Source: Conus ventricosus (Eukaryota; Mollusca; Gastropoda; Neogastropoda; Conidae). Taken from it: a DNA stretch of 64,000 bases. The notes under the pieces are model-generated. The model made no database searches, was not told where the DNA came from, and saw nothing but the letters and a program-made list of their open reading frames with translations. This document shows positions 11,956 to 23,265 of this stretch, one piece after another. The position numbers and the translations under genes are program-made. The stretch covers positions 22,952,362-23,016,361 of the forward strand of contig CM031622.1 of NCBI GenBank assembly GCA_018398815.1, given 5' to 3'. Position 1 is the first letter of the stretch; each line of letters opens with the position of its first letter.

Positions 11956-12243
11956 ATGGGAACATTCAAAGTCACAGTGAAAAGAAGGAAAATGAGATGG
12001 AAGGAAAGTGAGATGGAATGGTCCCGTATTAGATCAACAGGACTTGCCACAACCATTCTACAAAGGAACAGTGCAAGGAGGCAGAGGGAGAGAAAGACGG
12101 AGAAAGAGATGGGAGGACGACATCAATGCTTGGACTGGCAGTCAGCAACTGCCCAGAGTGTTTGAGAACTGGGAGGGGTGGATTAAGCTGGCTGTGGAGT
12201 CTTCTGTGGTGCCCCTACGGCCTTCAAGACACTGGGATAGGTG
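11956..12243 (+). mobile_element. RTE-type LINE 3' end (C-terminal coding remnant)
   Basis: Frames across this stretch give TVKRRKMRW, then GLATTILQ, then RKRWEDDINAWTG and VVPLRPSRHWD. These match the conserved C-terminal tail of RTE-like LINE polymerases (VKKRKLRWYGHV, LAKTILQGTV, RKKRWxDNIxEWTG, VVPxRPSRLRD). At least three frame changes are needed, so it is a dead fragment. A second, better-preserved copy of the same tail lies at 46063-46470. Confidence 0.7.
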
Positions 12244-12588
12244 ATAGGGACCAAGACCAAACGTTGGCAGTTCTCTGTGATGATGGCTTTCATATCCGCC
12301 AAGTTCCACAGAGCTGGAGGAACTTGGTGAACAGTTCTTAGTCTGCTGCCCCAATAACTCCCCATGGAGGTAGGGAAGAAGAAGAAGAATGAGCAAGAGA
12401 ATCATGTTTGCCAGCATTTGTATTTTCATGCTGAATAACATGAATAGCATTGTAGTTGAGACAGTATTTCTGAATGTTTGTAATGATTAGTGTGGATAGT
12501 TATGATGACAAAACAGAGTTCCTGTTTTCTTTTTTCTTTCTTTTTTTTTCTTTGATCAAGCTTACCATGTTTCTTTGCCTAACAACAG

Positions 12589-12668
12589 AGAAGAAGGAGA
12601 AGCCAGTGGACGATGACAACATCTTTGCTGACAGCGTGAACAGCAAACCGGCCAGGAACAAAGAGGAT
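12589..12668 (+). CDS. WASHC2: WASHC2/FAM21-like exon (internal)
   Basis: An 80-bp exon bounded by a pyrimidine-rich acceptor ('tgcctaacaacag') and a consensus donor ('gat|gtgagt'). It starts with the last two bases of a split codon and ends on a codon boundary. The peptide is charged and includes EKPVDDDNIFADSV. Repeated acidic blocks with IF or LF pairs are the hallmark of the long disordered tail of FAM21, the WASH-complex subunit that recruits retromer and capping protein to endosomes. The next exon continues in the correct phase as DIFSTA. A single exon is weak evidence; the three-exon set with the C-terminal motif carries the identification. Upstream exons lie outside the window. Confidence 0.72.
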
Positions 12669-13261
12669 GTGAGTTGAACCTCTGTCCTGTGCTTCAGGCA
12701 AAGTGCCCTGGTCTTTGCCTTTGTCTCTTGTCTCTACATCATCTGTGTGTGTGTGTGTGTGTTTGCATGTGTGCTTGAGAAACATGGAGAGGGAGGGAGG
12801 GTACTCTACTTGAGGGGAATCATTTGTAAGAGGCAGATATTCAGTAGCTTCATAGTTTGTCTTTTTTTTTTCCCTTAAAACTTACTTAAAATCGAGAGTG
12901 ACATTCATTCATGTGTAGGGTGTTTAAATATGAAAGGTGGAGATGGTGGATGGGGAAAATGATTTTGAGTCCTGCAGTAGGAAAGTGCTGAACTGAATTT
13001 TTTGGTTGAAGTTCACAATACCCTCAGTACTTTGTCACAGACCGCATCAGATAGGTTGCCAAAAAGTCGTCCAAGTCTCGCTTCCACATGTTTACACAGA
13101 ATCTGTAGTCACAATTTCCTAGCTTACACACAGCTAATTGCGCTCAGTCATTTCGAAATACATAGAATTTATGTGTACGATGTTTGCAGTTCTACAGTCT
13201 TTTTCAGTTGATCATGCTTGCTCTGTCACTCACCCACCATCTCTCTGCCCCACTGACTTCT

Positions 13262-13449
13262 ATTCCTGGACCGCGCATCCCGCACGCAGCGCGTGATCAG
13301 CAATATGGCGGACGCGCCGCGGAACGGAGCCACTCTGGCAGCGGCCTGCAAGCTCCGTTGTAGGCTACACACTACACAGCACCGTTGCCGGCTTTGTTTG
13401 GCAGTCTAACACGTGGCCGCAAGTACACGGTGCACTGATTCCAGAGCAG
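13262..13449 (+). promoter_or_regulatory. Probable 5' exon and promoter-proximal region of the THAP gene
   Basis: A GC- and CpG-rich patch in AT-rich surroundings. It contains 'aatatggcgg' (13303-13312), which fits the YY1 motif AANATGGCG often found at transcription starts. It ends at a strong donor ('gagcag|gtaggt', 13450). A short frame from this ATG closes after about 34 codons, so the exon is more likely 5' UTR. The next acceptor ('ttgccctcacag|', 13784) would join it to the THAP start exon. Promoter status is inferred from composition and motif only. Confidence 0.45.
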
Positions 13450-13576
13450 GTAGGTGCTATTCTAAAGTTCAATCCTTGTTTAGCTCCTTGAAATGCTTAT
13501 CTGCTTTGTATTTATATATAAATATTTGTCACTAAGCTAGTAATGTGCCAATGAATGTGCGTGTGTGTGTGTGCCC

Positions 13577-13616
<40 letters not shown>

Positions 13617-13784
13617 AAAATTAAGAAAGAGACAGAATGACTGAGAGAGCGCACGCACACGGCACTTTTCTTTTGATAGTTTTTTTTTTTTTTTTTTTAT
13701 TAACGGCGTGCAGATGTTGTAAGACTGATGTGCTCCATTTGAAAACAACCCTATCATTCAGGTATCTTTTATTTGCCCTCACAG

Positions 13785-13929
13785 CCCTGTCCTGCACGGC
13801 ATGGATCGACGCTGAACTTGATTGTGATCGATTATCAATACTGAGCGACATCGCCGGGAAGATGCCACAGTGTGTAGCATGGAAATGTACAAACAAGACA
13901 GGGAAAACACCTGGAAAATCCTTCCACAG
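13785..13929 (+). CDS. THAP-domain protein, start exon (coding from 13862)
   Basis: The ATG at 13862 begins MPQCVAWKC, the invariant N-terminus of THAP zinc fingers (M-P-x-C-x4-C). It runs to GKSFH with the split R codon ending at 13929. The upstream acceptor is at 13784. Joining 13929 to 14237 yields SFHRFPKNP, the standard THAP sequence. The expected GT donor is missing: the bases after 13929 are 'ct'. One substitution (g to c) would explain this, as a mutation or a sequencing error. THAP domains bind DNA and occur in chromatin regulators and in P-element-like transposases. Confidence 0.7.
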
Positions 13930-14097
13930 CTCATTTGCATGCATTTATAATTATTATCAATTAAAAAAATATCGTTATTAGGCCTAGTCACTTATCCTAT
14001 CAGCCTAGCTTGAGAAGCGTTGAATTTCTTGACCCACTCATAAAACTCTGAAAACTGTATCATTCTGGGTGGTGGGGGGTGGTGGGAGAGCCGAGAT

Positions 14098-14100
<3 letters not shown>

Positions 14101-14147
<47 letters not shown>
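14101..14147. repeat. (GA)n microsatellite
   Basis: About 23 GA units within the THAP intron, 90 bp upstream of the second exon. Related (GA)n tracts follow at 14971-14990 and 15164-15215. Confidence 0.95.
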
Positions 14148-14149
<2 letters not shown>

Positions 14150-14236
14150 TGGAGCAGTCTCCAGTGATGGAAAATATGAAACTTTAAATTTAAGAGAAAA
14201 CCAACATCACTTATATTTTGTCTGCCACTGTTTCAG

Positions 14237-14429
14237 ATTTCCCAAAAACCCAGAAAAACGAAAGGTGTGGGTTGCTGCTCTGAAAAGAGAGTACTTTCAG
14301 CCAGGCGACAACACCAGATTGTGTGGGGATCATTTTGAAGATACTTGCTTCATCAACACCGGAAAAACTGTTCGCCTGAAGGATGATGCTGTTCCCACAG
14401 TGTTCAACTTTCCAAGTCACTTGCAGAAG
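14237..14429 (+). CDS. THAP-domain protein, exon with rest of the zinc finger
   Basis: A 193-bp exon between 'actgtttcag' and the donor 'aag|gttata'. It starts in phase 1 and ends on a codon boundary. It encodes RFPKNPEKRKVWVAALKRE, then LCGDHFEDTCF, which supplies the second Cys and the His of the C2CH finger (CX2H). LKDDAVPTVF is the AVPTxF box that closes a THAP domain. No stop or frameshift is seen in this exon, so if the gene is dead it died recently or through the exon 1 donor alone. Confidence 0.82.
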
Positions 14430-14615
14430 GTTATATACTTTTTTTTCAGTCAGAGATGTATTATTATAGTTTGTGCACTTAATTTAAAAGTCTGATGTCA
14501 TTGGCTTTGAATGAATGTCAGCATACTCCTGTTCAGTCGTTCTGCTTTTTTCTGGAACCTCTTGGTTTCTATCGAAATGTGTTGTTTTCATTTTGTTCTG
14601 TTTGATTTGTTTCAG

Positions 14616-14999
14616 GCGGTCAAACACCGGAAACCACCCACAGAAAGGGTTCGTAAACTTCAGTCAGCCCCGACCCAGGTTCTTGAGAATGATGTGGCTA
14701 CAGAAGTAACCCAACATCAAGTAAAACAACAGATTGGCCCTGAACATTCCTATGCTGTGAGCAGCCCTCGAAAGCTGAAAAGAAGACTGGATGAGGCGAC
14801 TGAACAAATTGAAGTACTAAAAAAGAAATTACATTGCGCCCGTGTGCAGAAGAGTCGGCTTAAGAAAAAGGTGGAGTCTTTGCAAGGTGTAGTAGATGAC
14901 CTCAAAAGCCAAAACATGATTTCTGACACTTGCATTGATGCTCTGGAGGCAACATTCTGGCGTTCCTCTGCAGAGAGAGAGAGAGAGAGAGACGCTTGA
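14616..14999 (+). CDS. THAP-domain protein, coiled-coil exon
   Basis: The acceptor 'gatttgtttcag' is at 14615 and the phase is 0, matching the previous exon. A basic linker (AVKHRKPPTERVRK) is followed by a coiled coil: SPRKLKRRLDEATEQIEVLK and KKKVESLQGVVDDLKSQN. Then ISDTCIDALEATF resembles the block that follows the coiled coil in THAP and P-element-like proteins. The frame then runs into a (GA)n tract and stops at 14997, giving RERERDA as its end. The true C-terminus may therefore be lost or spliced elsewhere. THAP gene or domesticated P-like transposase are both possible. Confidence 0.7.
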   Translation, partial: AVKHRKPPTERVRKLQSAPTQVLENDVATEVTQHQVKQQIGPEHSYAVSSPRKLKRRLDEATEQIEVLKKKLHCARVQKSRLKKKVESLQGVVDDLKSQNMISDTCIDALEATFWRSSAERERERDA

Positions 15000-15159
15000 C
15001 ACTTGACAATTTATTGGTAATAGTCTGCACAGACCCTTATTTCAAGGGGGAACACGCAATATAATCATTCTCTTTAGTGTCTTTAGTGGAATACAAACAA
15101 ACTTAACGTGTGTAAATTGAATGTGCAACGAGCATAAGGACAAGAACTCCAGTGGCTCC

Positions 15160-15163
<4 letters not shown>

Positions 15164-15211
<48 letters not shown>

Positions 15212-15215
15212 GAGA
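15164..15215. repeat. (GA)n microsatellite
   Basis: Near-pure GA tract of about 52 bp with two GG interruptions. Confidence 0.95.
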
Positions 15216-15378
15216 AGGTACATTTTGCTTGTCTTAATTATCACAGGTTATGCAACTGAAGTCAGTGGAAGTACATATATTACCCGCGGCGTAAAGCCAC
15301 GGTCTGAACTGAAGAATATATAACAATAGATTGGCTACAGAACTTCACATTTCTTTGTGTCAGTATTATTGAGTGTTT

Positions 15379-15380
<2 letters not shown>

Positions 15381-15433
<53 letters not shown>

Positions 15434-15500
15434 CACACACACCACACACACACACACACTGACACACACACACACACACGGCACACACGCGCGCGCGCGC
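15381..15500. repeat. (CT)n then (AC)n/(CG)n compound microsatellite
   Basis: About 50 bp of CT are followed by about 65 bp of CA-rich sequence ending in 'gcgcgcgcgc'. The second half is alternating purine-pyrimidine. From here on the sequence becomes noisy. Confidence 0.95.
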
Positions 15501-15559
15501 CAGGTCAAACTTGGACTACGTTGTAATCATCCAAATAAGTAATCATCCAAATGCACCGA

Positions 15560-15990
15560 ATTCGTTATAAAATGTTTTTATCTCCAAACCAAGAAGGGGG
15601 TTTTTATAACCAGCGTCGGGGCACAGCTGTCCCCAGGGCTCCTTGCCGGGGAAAACGGCGGCCCTGACCCGCGCCGCACCCGAGCTGTTAGTACTGGCAG
15701 CGGACGCCGCCAGCGATGCCGGGGTCCGGAAGAACGTGCCTCCCCCATGTTTTTCCCCATTTCCCATTTTCCTCCCTTCCCTCTCCTCTCTCTCTCTCTC
15801 TCTCTTTCTCTCTGTTCTCTCCTGCCTGTTTTGTCTTCTCGTCTTTCTCACTGTTTTTGTCGCCTGTCTCTGTCTCCCGTCTCTCTCGTCCCTCTTTCTC
15901 TTTTTTCTGTCTTTTTGTCTTTTGTCTGTCTGTTTCTGTTGCTCCCTCTCCTCTCTCCTCTCTCTCTCTCTCTCCTCTCTCCTCCGGAGA
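15560..15990. other. GC-rich then polypyrimidine transition
   Basis: 15590-15740 is unusually GC-rich with no recognisable protein. 15775-15985 is about 200 bp of nearly pure pyrimidine (tctc, ttct, cctc) on the + strand. Frames on both strands are low-complexity Ser/Leu or Arg/Glu runs and are not genes. It sits at the edge of the noisy block. Confidence 0.6.
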
Positions 15991-18900
15991 AAAGAGGGCG
16001 CCATGACAGGTTATAAAGAGCGCCAGATTTTCGCAAATTAGGTAGGGGAAAAGTGCCCGTTAGTAGAAGAGATCCCAAAAAAAACTGACATAACGATTTT
16101 ACCCAACAGAAACCCTCATGTTTAAACTCGGCGGGAGAGCCCCAATGGGTTTTTTTTCGGACACCACAGGGAAAACGAATGTGCTCGAGTAAAGAAAATG
16201 GGGCAGGGTAAGGGAAGTGATAGGTTATTGGGGACTTTGGTTTCCCGCAAAGTGTTTAGTGAGCGCTGGGGGCACAACACAAGGGTTTTTTGGACCACAT
16301 GCGCAAAGCAGAAATATGCAAGTTTGGGGAAGACACAGGCTTAAAGGGGGATAACTTTGAGCACTAGTGAACGAAAAGGGACTTTTTGGGAAAATTTTGT
16401 TCGAGGGGAAAAGTACCACAAAATTTTAAAAGGAACATGAACGTAAAGGGGCTGTAATGAAATGCCAAACAAACAAGCAGAAGTTTTTTTCAAGACAAAA
16501 AGGGGCATATTCCCAAAACACCCCCGGGGAAAGATAGGGTTAAAAATTTTCTGGACTTCAGTCAGTTCTGATATCTAAGGCAAAATTAATTCCCCAAAAA
16601 TGACGGGGAGATGTCCCGGCCCTACCAAGAAACAAAAATGTTATGGCGAAAGCCCTGGAAAAGCGAAAAAACGATGACAAAAAAATTGGAAGCCTAGGGG
16701 GACAAATGAAAAAGTATTAGACACCAGTGGGTTTTTAACTCCATTCACGGGCATACCCCAAAATCTCACACTACAACATGCAAAGGATTGAAGAAAAGGG
16801 TGGGGGGGTTTGGGGTAGAAAACCGAACTGGGGGAGAATGCATGCTTTTAAAAAAGGTGCACGAAAAAAAAATCCCCCAAAAAAATCAGGGCGAAATACA
16901 AAAAATGACAACCCCAAACAACCCACTGACAAAAATTGAAGCCCGGAGACCGAGATTGATGGACAAAAGGGGTTTCCAGAAAATAACTCGAGATTCCTGG
17001 GCTCGATGAAATGGGAGGGGGAAGGGACGTGGGGATTGCCAGGGAGAAAACCCAAATCCAAACCCCCAAATACCGACAGGGAAAGGGGGAGAAAAACCCC
17101 ATAAAAGGCCCCAAGGATCGGTCGCAAAACCCCCAAAAGGAGATCCCCCACGATCATGAAAAATTTTAAAACGAAGACAGATCAAAAAAAAGAAAACCCA
17201 TGAAAAAGGACGCCGGGGCAGCATTGGAGGAATGAATCGCCAGGACTGACAAGAAACAGACAGGGGGCATTAGGGGAAGAGAGAAAGGAAGAGGGGGTTT
17301 TTTTGGGGGGAAAAAGACGGGTTTATGAGAAAACCCTTCCCCACCCCCACTGGGTCCCCTAGCTACCCCACAATAGGCTACCCACGGGGAAAGGGACCCC
17401 GGTGGAAGGGGAGGCAAAACAAACCAAACAGGGAATTTAAAGAGAGGGAATGGGGGGTATAGAAAGCATAATGAACCAAGGGAGCAAAAATGCGGGAAGA
17501 GGAGAAAATGGAGGGGCGGCCAAGGGGTACAGGTAGGATAAAGAGAGAACAAGGGTAATGGGGAAATGATCAGAGGAGGGAAAAAAAGAGGTAATGGAAG
17601 AATTATTGGGAAAGTAGCAAGGGGGACGACAGAACCCCAAAACACGGTACCGAAAAAGGGATGAAGGGGAAGGAAGGTAAAAGGGAAATGAAGATAAATT
17701 TCCTACCCCCCCCTCCCATTTCTTTAAAAAGGAAAAAAAGAGGGGGAAAAAGGGGATGAGAGAGAAGGAGAGGAATGGAAAGGAAAAACAAGATGTGCAT
17801 ATGACAGTAGAAGGAGAAACAGAAGTGAATGAAAGGGAAGGAAACATATAATGAACGGATGGTCGGGAAGAGAAAAACAGAAAAGTATATGGCAAGAAGT
17901 TGGATGAAGAGGATGAGGGGAGAACTTGAAATGAGACTTGGTGGAAAAGCATTATAAACAGAGTATACAGCGAATGTGATGTGTACGAAGGAAAAGGGGG
18001 AAAAGGGGGTAGAAAGGAATGCAGGGGGAGAAGACAAAGATTGGGAGAAAGTGAGGAAGAGGATGAAGGGGGAAGAAGCAAATTGAGGAATGATGACAAA
18101 AAAATAGATGAATATAAGGAATGAGTGGGTGGGGGTATTCGATGAGGTTGGTCGTTAGGGTTGAAAGGGGGAAAGAATGCAAAACCAAAACAATTGGGAA
18201 AACAAGTATGGAATGACAGAAGGAAGAAAAAAAATGAAAAACGAAGGATAAAAAGAAACTAATAGGACACCCCAAAAGTAAAAGGAACAGAAAAAGGGGG
18301 GGGGAGGTCAAAAAACACTGATGGGGGGAAAGCCCTTTGGGGAAAAGGGGGGCCCCCGGAAAAAAAAATGAACATGGCCTTGCCCAAAATAGTCGTGAAT
18401 AAATGGAGGGTTACACCCCACGGGCCGCCAAGGGAAAAACGAAACGCGGGGAATGTTTAGCACCAAAAGGGTCATGCCCCCCCAAAGGAGACAGACCATT
18501 GGGGCGCCCCCGCGCACACCAATACACAAAGACAAGGGGCGAAGGTTAAGTGACGAAAGGGGATGGGAATAGAAAACACCCAAAAACGCGCAAAAAAAAA
18601 GCAGATCGGTCAAGAAAAACCCATGAAAGGGGACACCCCAAAAAGGGGCCCGGAAATAACGGACAAAGGGGGAAAAACCCAAAAAAAAACAATTAGGAAA
18701 ATCGCACCGAGAAAGAGTTAGCAGACAACGGGATAAAGAAACGAAGAATTAATGTCGCGAAGTTACCTCGACATCGCGATTCCATCAGTAAGACAATCAA
18801 GGGGGCAGAGAAGAGCCAGGTCGATGAAAAACCTTTTAAACTAAAAACAAGGTCGAGAAAAGAGCGAGCATAACGAAAAGGGCCTCAACTATTTGAAAAA

Positions 18901-21900
18901 GATTTAAGTTAGACCACAACAGGGGGAAAGAAAAAGCCAACGCCCCACGGGGGACCCGTGTGGGCAAAACCACAACAAAAAAAAAAATGGGAAGAGGCCA
19001 AGGCCCCTTAAAATAAAAGATCAGAAAGGAAAAAAAGAAAACAGGAAGAAACAAGCAAAAAATAAAGAAACAATCACAAACAGGGAAAAAATAAAAAAAT
19101 AGGGAAAGGAAAAAACCAAAAAAAAAACCCCCCCCAAAATTTTCCTTTAATCGGAACATGGGATAAAAAAAAATTAATGATTCAGATTTCATTTGATTAT
19201 AAATCTTTCGCTATCTGTTAAATGAAACCCCACTTTAACACTTTTTATTTTGGTATTTTTTTCAAAACTTTGTATGTTTCCCTGCCCCCCAACAAAATTA
19301 ACACAAATGGGTAGACCATGGGGGGGGGGGAAACCTAGTAAAGAAAACACTAAAGCAATGGACACAAGGGTAGAAAAAAAATAAAGAATACAACATTGTT
19401 AAAAGCCAAAGGGTATGAATACAGAAATGATGTCTTTTTTTTTTTGGGGTTTTACAATCCCCCAAAAAACGTAAATTTTTTTAAAGGGAAAAAAAAAATA
19501 CAAAACTATTTAGAGTTTGAAAATTCATATTAAAAAGTCGTGAAGGTCAAGACTATTTATATATATAGGGGTGATTGAATGCTAGAATAGGGGGAAAGGG
19601 GGGGTTTTAAACGAGAAGATGATGTGGTAGGAGAAGATGAGATAATGAATTGCAAAACAAAATTAGAACACTGTAATGGTTTTGGCAAAGGTGATAGAAT
19701 TTTTTCACAGAATCAAATTTCGCTTAAAAGGACAGTTAAAAAGATTTTGACAAAAGGGATACTTTTTTTTCGGGCAGGGGAAAATCTAAGATTTTTCTTA
19801 TGTCTCCTGAGTTATCAAAAGTAAGGGATTGATATAAAGAAAAATTAGTCCCCATATGCCGGAAATTGGGAACGAAAGCGGGGGAAATAAAAAAACAAGA
19901 AGAGGTACAGAAAAAATATATTAAACAAATTTTAAGGGACGTGGTAAAAAAAAAAAGGAATTTTTAGAATTATGAAATTTAGAGAGCAAATAATATTACA
20001 AGAAAAAGAAAAAGAAAAAGAAAAAAATAGGAAGAATAGATATAAGTATAAAGGGAAAAGCAATCTTACTTACAGCAGGGGAATTCATGTATTAAAATAT
20101 GGCTAGGGGGACCAAAAAAACATCACAAAAAAATTTTTTTAGGAATGCAAGAATGCAAAAAAAAAAAGGGCCCCAAGCTTTTAAATAGTGCAAATAAAAA
20201 GGAAAACAGTCCCCAGAATATGGAAGAAGGTGGATGGCGATAAAAAAAACAGAACAAATTTTCAAGAAAAATATTTTGAATAAAGAAAAAAAAAAAATTT
20301 GGGACAGAATATATGAAAAATCTAATACTACTCGGAGAAGCCAAAATTTTGGAAAACAGTAGAAAAAAAAAAAATTTAGACAAAGAAGAAAAACACTTCC
20401 CCTTTTTCTAACAACAATGGGGGGAATATTTTAAAAAAAATTTTTAAAAATCCACAATGTTGCCAAGGGGAGGAAGAATCCAACAGGATAGAAAGAGAAG
20501 AATATAATATGCCAAAAGAAGGTGAAAAATAACGAGGAAAAAACTAAAAAACCCCCACGAAATTGAAATCAGGTAAGGCAGCAGCCTAGAGAGCTGCCAC
20601 GAAATATTTAAAAACTCAAGATAAAAATTTCCCCCGCTAAAAAGATATTTACAAATTATAAAGGGGGAGATTTTTTCCCAATGAATGGTCTAGTCTTTTA
20701 AATTTCCCTTTCATAAAAAAAAATAGGAAAAACCAGGGAAAAAAAGGTATATCTTTTTATGTATTAAAGAAAATTTTACACGATTTTAAAAGACCTTTTA
20801 TGATTGGGCCCAAAAAAAAGGTAAAAAAAGTGAAGAACAGAGGTTTTTTGGAGGGCATGCAACTACCACCATATATACACTTTGAGTCAATTTTTAAACA
20901 ATGCCTATTGGGAAAAGAAGAAGCAAATTTATGTGCTTTTTTGATTACAAAAAGCTTCAATACGTAAGAAGAGGAAATAGGGAAAATGCTACAAAAAAAA
21001 TTGGGGATTTCAAAAAAAAAGCTAGAAATGTTAAAATTATACAACAAATAAGGCATGCGTAGAAGCGGGGGCCCAACTTCGGATTTTTAATGCCCACTAG
21101 GGGGTAAAGCAGGGGGTTTTGTTGTCCCTTAATTTTTTATTGTTTAAAAAGCAAGGTAGCAGGAAGTGACCCCGAAAGGCAGACACGGGGTTCAAAATTT
21201 ACCAAATGGAAGGAAAATTTTTTTTCTCCTTTTTGCAGATATTAGCTTAAAAGAAAAACCGTTGGGCCCACAAAATCCCAAAAAGAATCTACAACAGCAA
21301 GATAATGGCTCCAGTAAATATGCAAAAAAAAAAAATGATGGATTTAGGAAGGAGGGTATTTGGGGGAAAATGAAAAATGGAATTACAAAGGGGAAAAAAA
21401 GATACGTAAAAGTTTAAATATTTAGGCTTCACCCTGGACAAAATTACCTGACATGATTGCAAGTATGCAGGGGGGGCAAAAGAAAAATTTAGAAATTAAA
21501 AAAAAAACCAAGTAATCCGGAATTGGTACAAAGGTCATTTTTAAATTTTGACTCCGATCAAACACATTTTATTTTGCGCAGAAATTTGGGGACTCACAAA
21601 GAATAAAATGTAGAGAACATAATACATTTTTTGCAAAAAAATTTAGGAATTTTAAAAACACCAAACCATTATAGGCGAATTTGGGGGTTTTCCACTTTTA
21701 TTGATACAACAAAAAAGGGTATAAGATAATTGGTTTTTTGTTTTTTTAAGAATGAACCAAAGAATACCAAAAAAAGGTATAATAAAAAACTGAAGAAAAT
21801 GAAAGAACCCAAAATTTGGGCCCGGAAAGTAAAACATGTCTAACATATAGTTTCAAATGTTTGGATAAGAATGGAATGGTTTAAAGAAAAATTTTTATTA

Positions 21901-22840
21901 AAGAACTCAAAAAAAGAATGACGATGGGTTTAGACAAAGGCATAGTCAACGAAAATAGCGGAGGTATAAAATACAGGGGTTAAAACAAAACACCCGCAGA
22001 ACAGTAGTCGAAGAATAACAATTTCGAAGTTTAAAAGGCATGTTAAATTGAGGCTGCAAAAAAAAAAAAATATTAGTAAAACAGCAGAAACAAAAATGCC
22101 CCTTTTTTAGACAAACCGAAAAACTTTCTTAATAGAGTCCCAATTAAAAACCAAAGGGAGAAGTAACCAAAACATTTTAAGAACTACCTAAAAAAAACTT
22201 TACAAAATACTGCAACAAACAAAGACGAAATTATAGGATGTTTCATTTAAATTTTACCAATGGCTCAGGGGAAAATTATAAAAAAATAAAATAGGAGCAA
22301 TTCAAAAAAAAAGTGTTTTTAGAAGAGGTTCCATCAAAAGAAGTAGAATATTTATTAAGCTTGTTATACAAACTTAAAACAAGACCATAGGCCAGAGTAA
22401 TAGAAAAACGTCCCAGGTTTTTAAGGGCCAAAGGAAAGCAATTTTGTGTGATTTGTTTGGGGGGTTTTTTTTCGATTTTGATTTGTTCTGATTGTGTTTG
22501 ATGTTCGATTTTTAAATTTCCCGTTTTGTGTTGTTTTTTTCTTTTTTTTTTGATTTTTACCCTTGGGGCGAAAGGGAAAAAGGGGAGTTTAATTTAAAAG
22601 GACTTTTACAAAGCGAAAAAGTTTTTAAACCATATTTTGTTTTTTTGGGATTTTATTTTTGATTATTGATTTTAATTATTTACTAGAATTTTTTCAAGTA
22701 TTTTCGAATAACTTTGGGCTAACACCGATTTAACTATTGATAATGGATTATTAATGTTATTGTATAGGTTTATTGTAGTATTTAAAAGTCCCATCTTGTT
22801 TGGAAACTCCTTTACGTATGGGGTGGGGGCCTCGTAAATA
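15990..22840. other. Low-quality block resembling uncorrected long-read sequence
   Basis: The texture changes abruptly from normal intron to runs of aaaa, gggg and cccc with few intact words. On the + strand it is strongly purine-rich over 16.9-19.1 kb. Homopolymers of 4-10 nt occur every few bases, splice sites and codons are unreadable, and open frames are few. Normal texture returns near 22840 just before a (GT)n tract. It lies inside the WASHC2-like intron between 12668 and 23015. Raw-read gap filling is the simplest reading. Only one protein signal, a LINE RT, can be traced through it. Confidence 0.75.
20880..21850 (+). mobile_element. LINE reverse-transcriptase remnant inside the noisy block
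   Basis: Across changing frames the + strand gives CAFFDYKK (20930-20955), fitting the first RT Asp block. GVQNLPNGRKIFFLLFADIS (21188-21246) matches a YADD region with one D missing. PLGPQNPKKNLQQQ fits the segment after it, YLGFTLDK (21418-21442) fits the thumb block and AEIWGLTKNK (21580-21610) fits the YGxExWG block. FCKKI and GEFGGFPL (21630-21700) follow in the right order. Spacing fits a jockey/CR1-like LINE. Whether the frame breaks are real decay or read error cannot be told here. Confidence 0.55.
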
Positions 22841-22876
22841 ACTTGTGTATGGTGATCTCTCTCTTTTTTTCCTCTG

Positions 22877-22878
<2 letters not shown>

Positions 22879-22917
<39 letters not shown>
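22879..22917. repeat. (GT)n microsatellite
   Basis: About 19 GT units, followed by a CT-rich tract that leads into the exon at 23015. Confidence 0.95.
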
Positions 22918-22919
<2 letters not shown>

Positions 22920-23014
22920 TCCTCCACCTCCTCCTCCTCTTTTTTGCCCACCTCCTTCACCTCCTCCTCAATTTTTCTGTTGTTTTTCTTTCTTTCCCTT
23001 GTATCGTTAAACAG

Positions 23015-23201
23015 GATATCTTCAGCACGGCCTCCGTCCCGGCCACAGACAAGAAGCGGCCCAAGAAGGCGGCCACTAAAGATGAGACGTTGTTCAAGGA
23101 TGACACGGACATCTTTTCCGACCTGCCGGCGGCCAAGCCCAAGGAGACGAAAAAGAAGAAGAAAGGCGTGGAAAAGAAAGGGATTTTTAAGGATGATGTC
23201 G
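23015..23201 (+). CDS. WASHC2: WASHC2/FAM21-like exon (penultimate)
   Basis: A 187-bp exon with the acceptor 'tcgttaaacag|' and the donor 'gatgtcg|gtgtgt'. It starts on a codon boundary, agreeing with the exon at 12589-12668, and ends after one base of a codon. It encodes DIFSTASVPATDKK, then KDETLFKDDTDIFSDL and KKGIFKDDV. Three acidic LF or IF modules separated by Lys-rich linkers are typical of the FAM21 tail, where such motifs bind retromer VPS35. Splicing to 31833 creates FKDDVDDIFAD, a phase-perfect continuation. No stop or frameshift occurs within the exon. Confidence 0.82.
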
Positions 23202-23265
23202 GTGTGTAGCTTGCTTGGAGGAACTTGTCTTTCAGTCCTTCATCTGCTGTCTCGGTCCTCTCTCC

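Noticed and set aside
17166..18311. Phe/Pro/Ser-rich open frames on the minus strand
   Set aside because: They lie in noisy purine-rich sequence. Stop-poor composition explains their length and no motif is recognisable.
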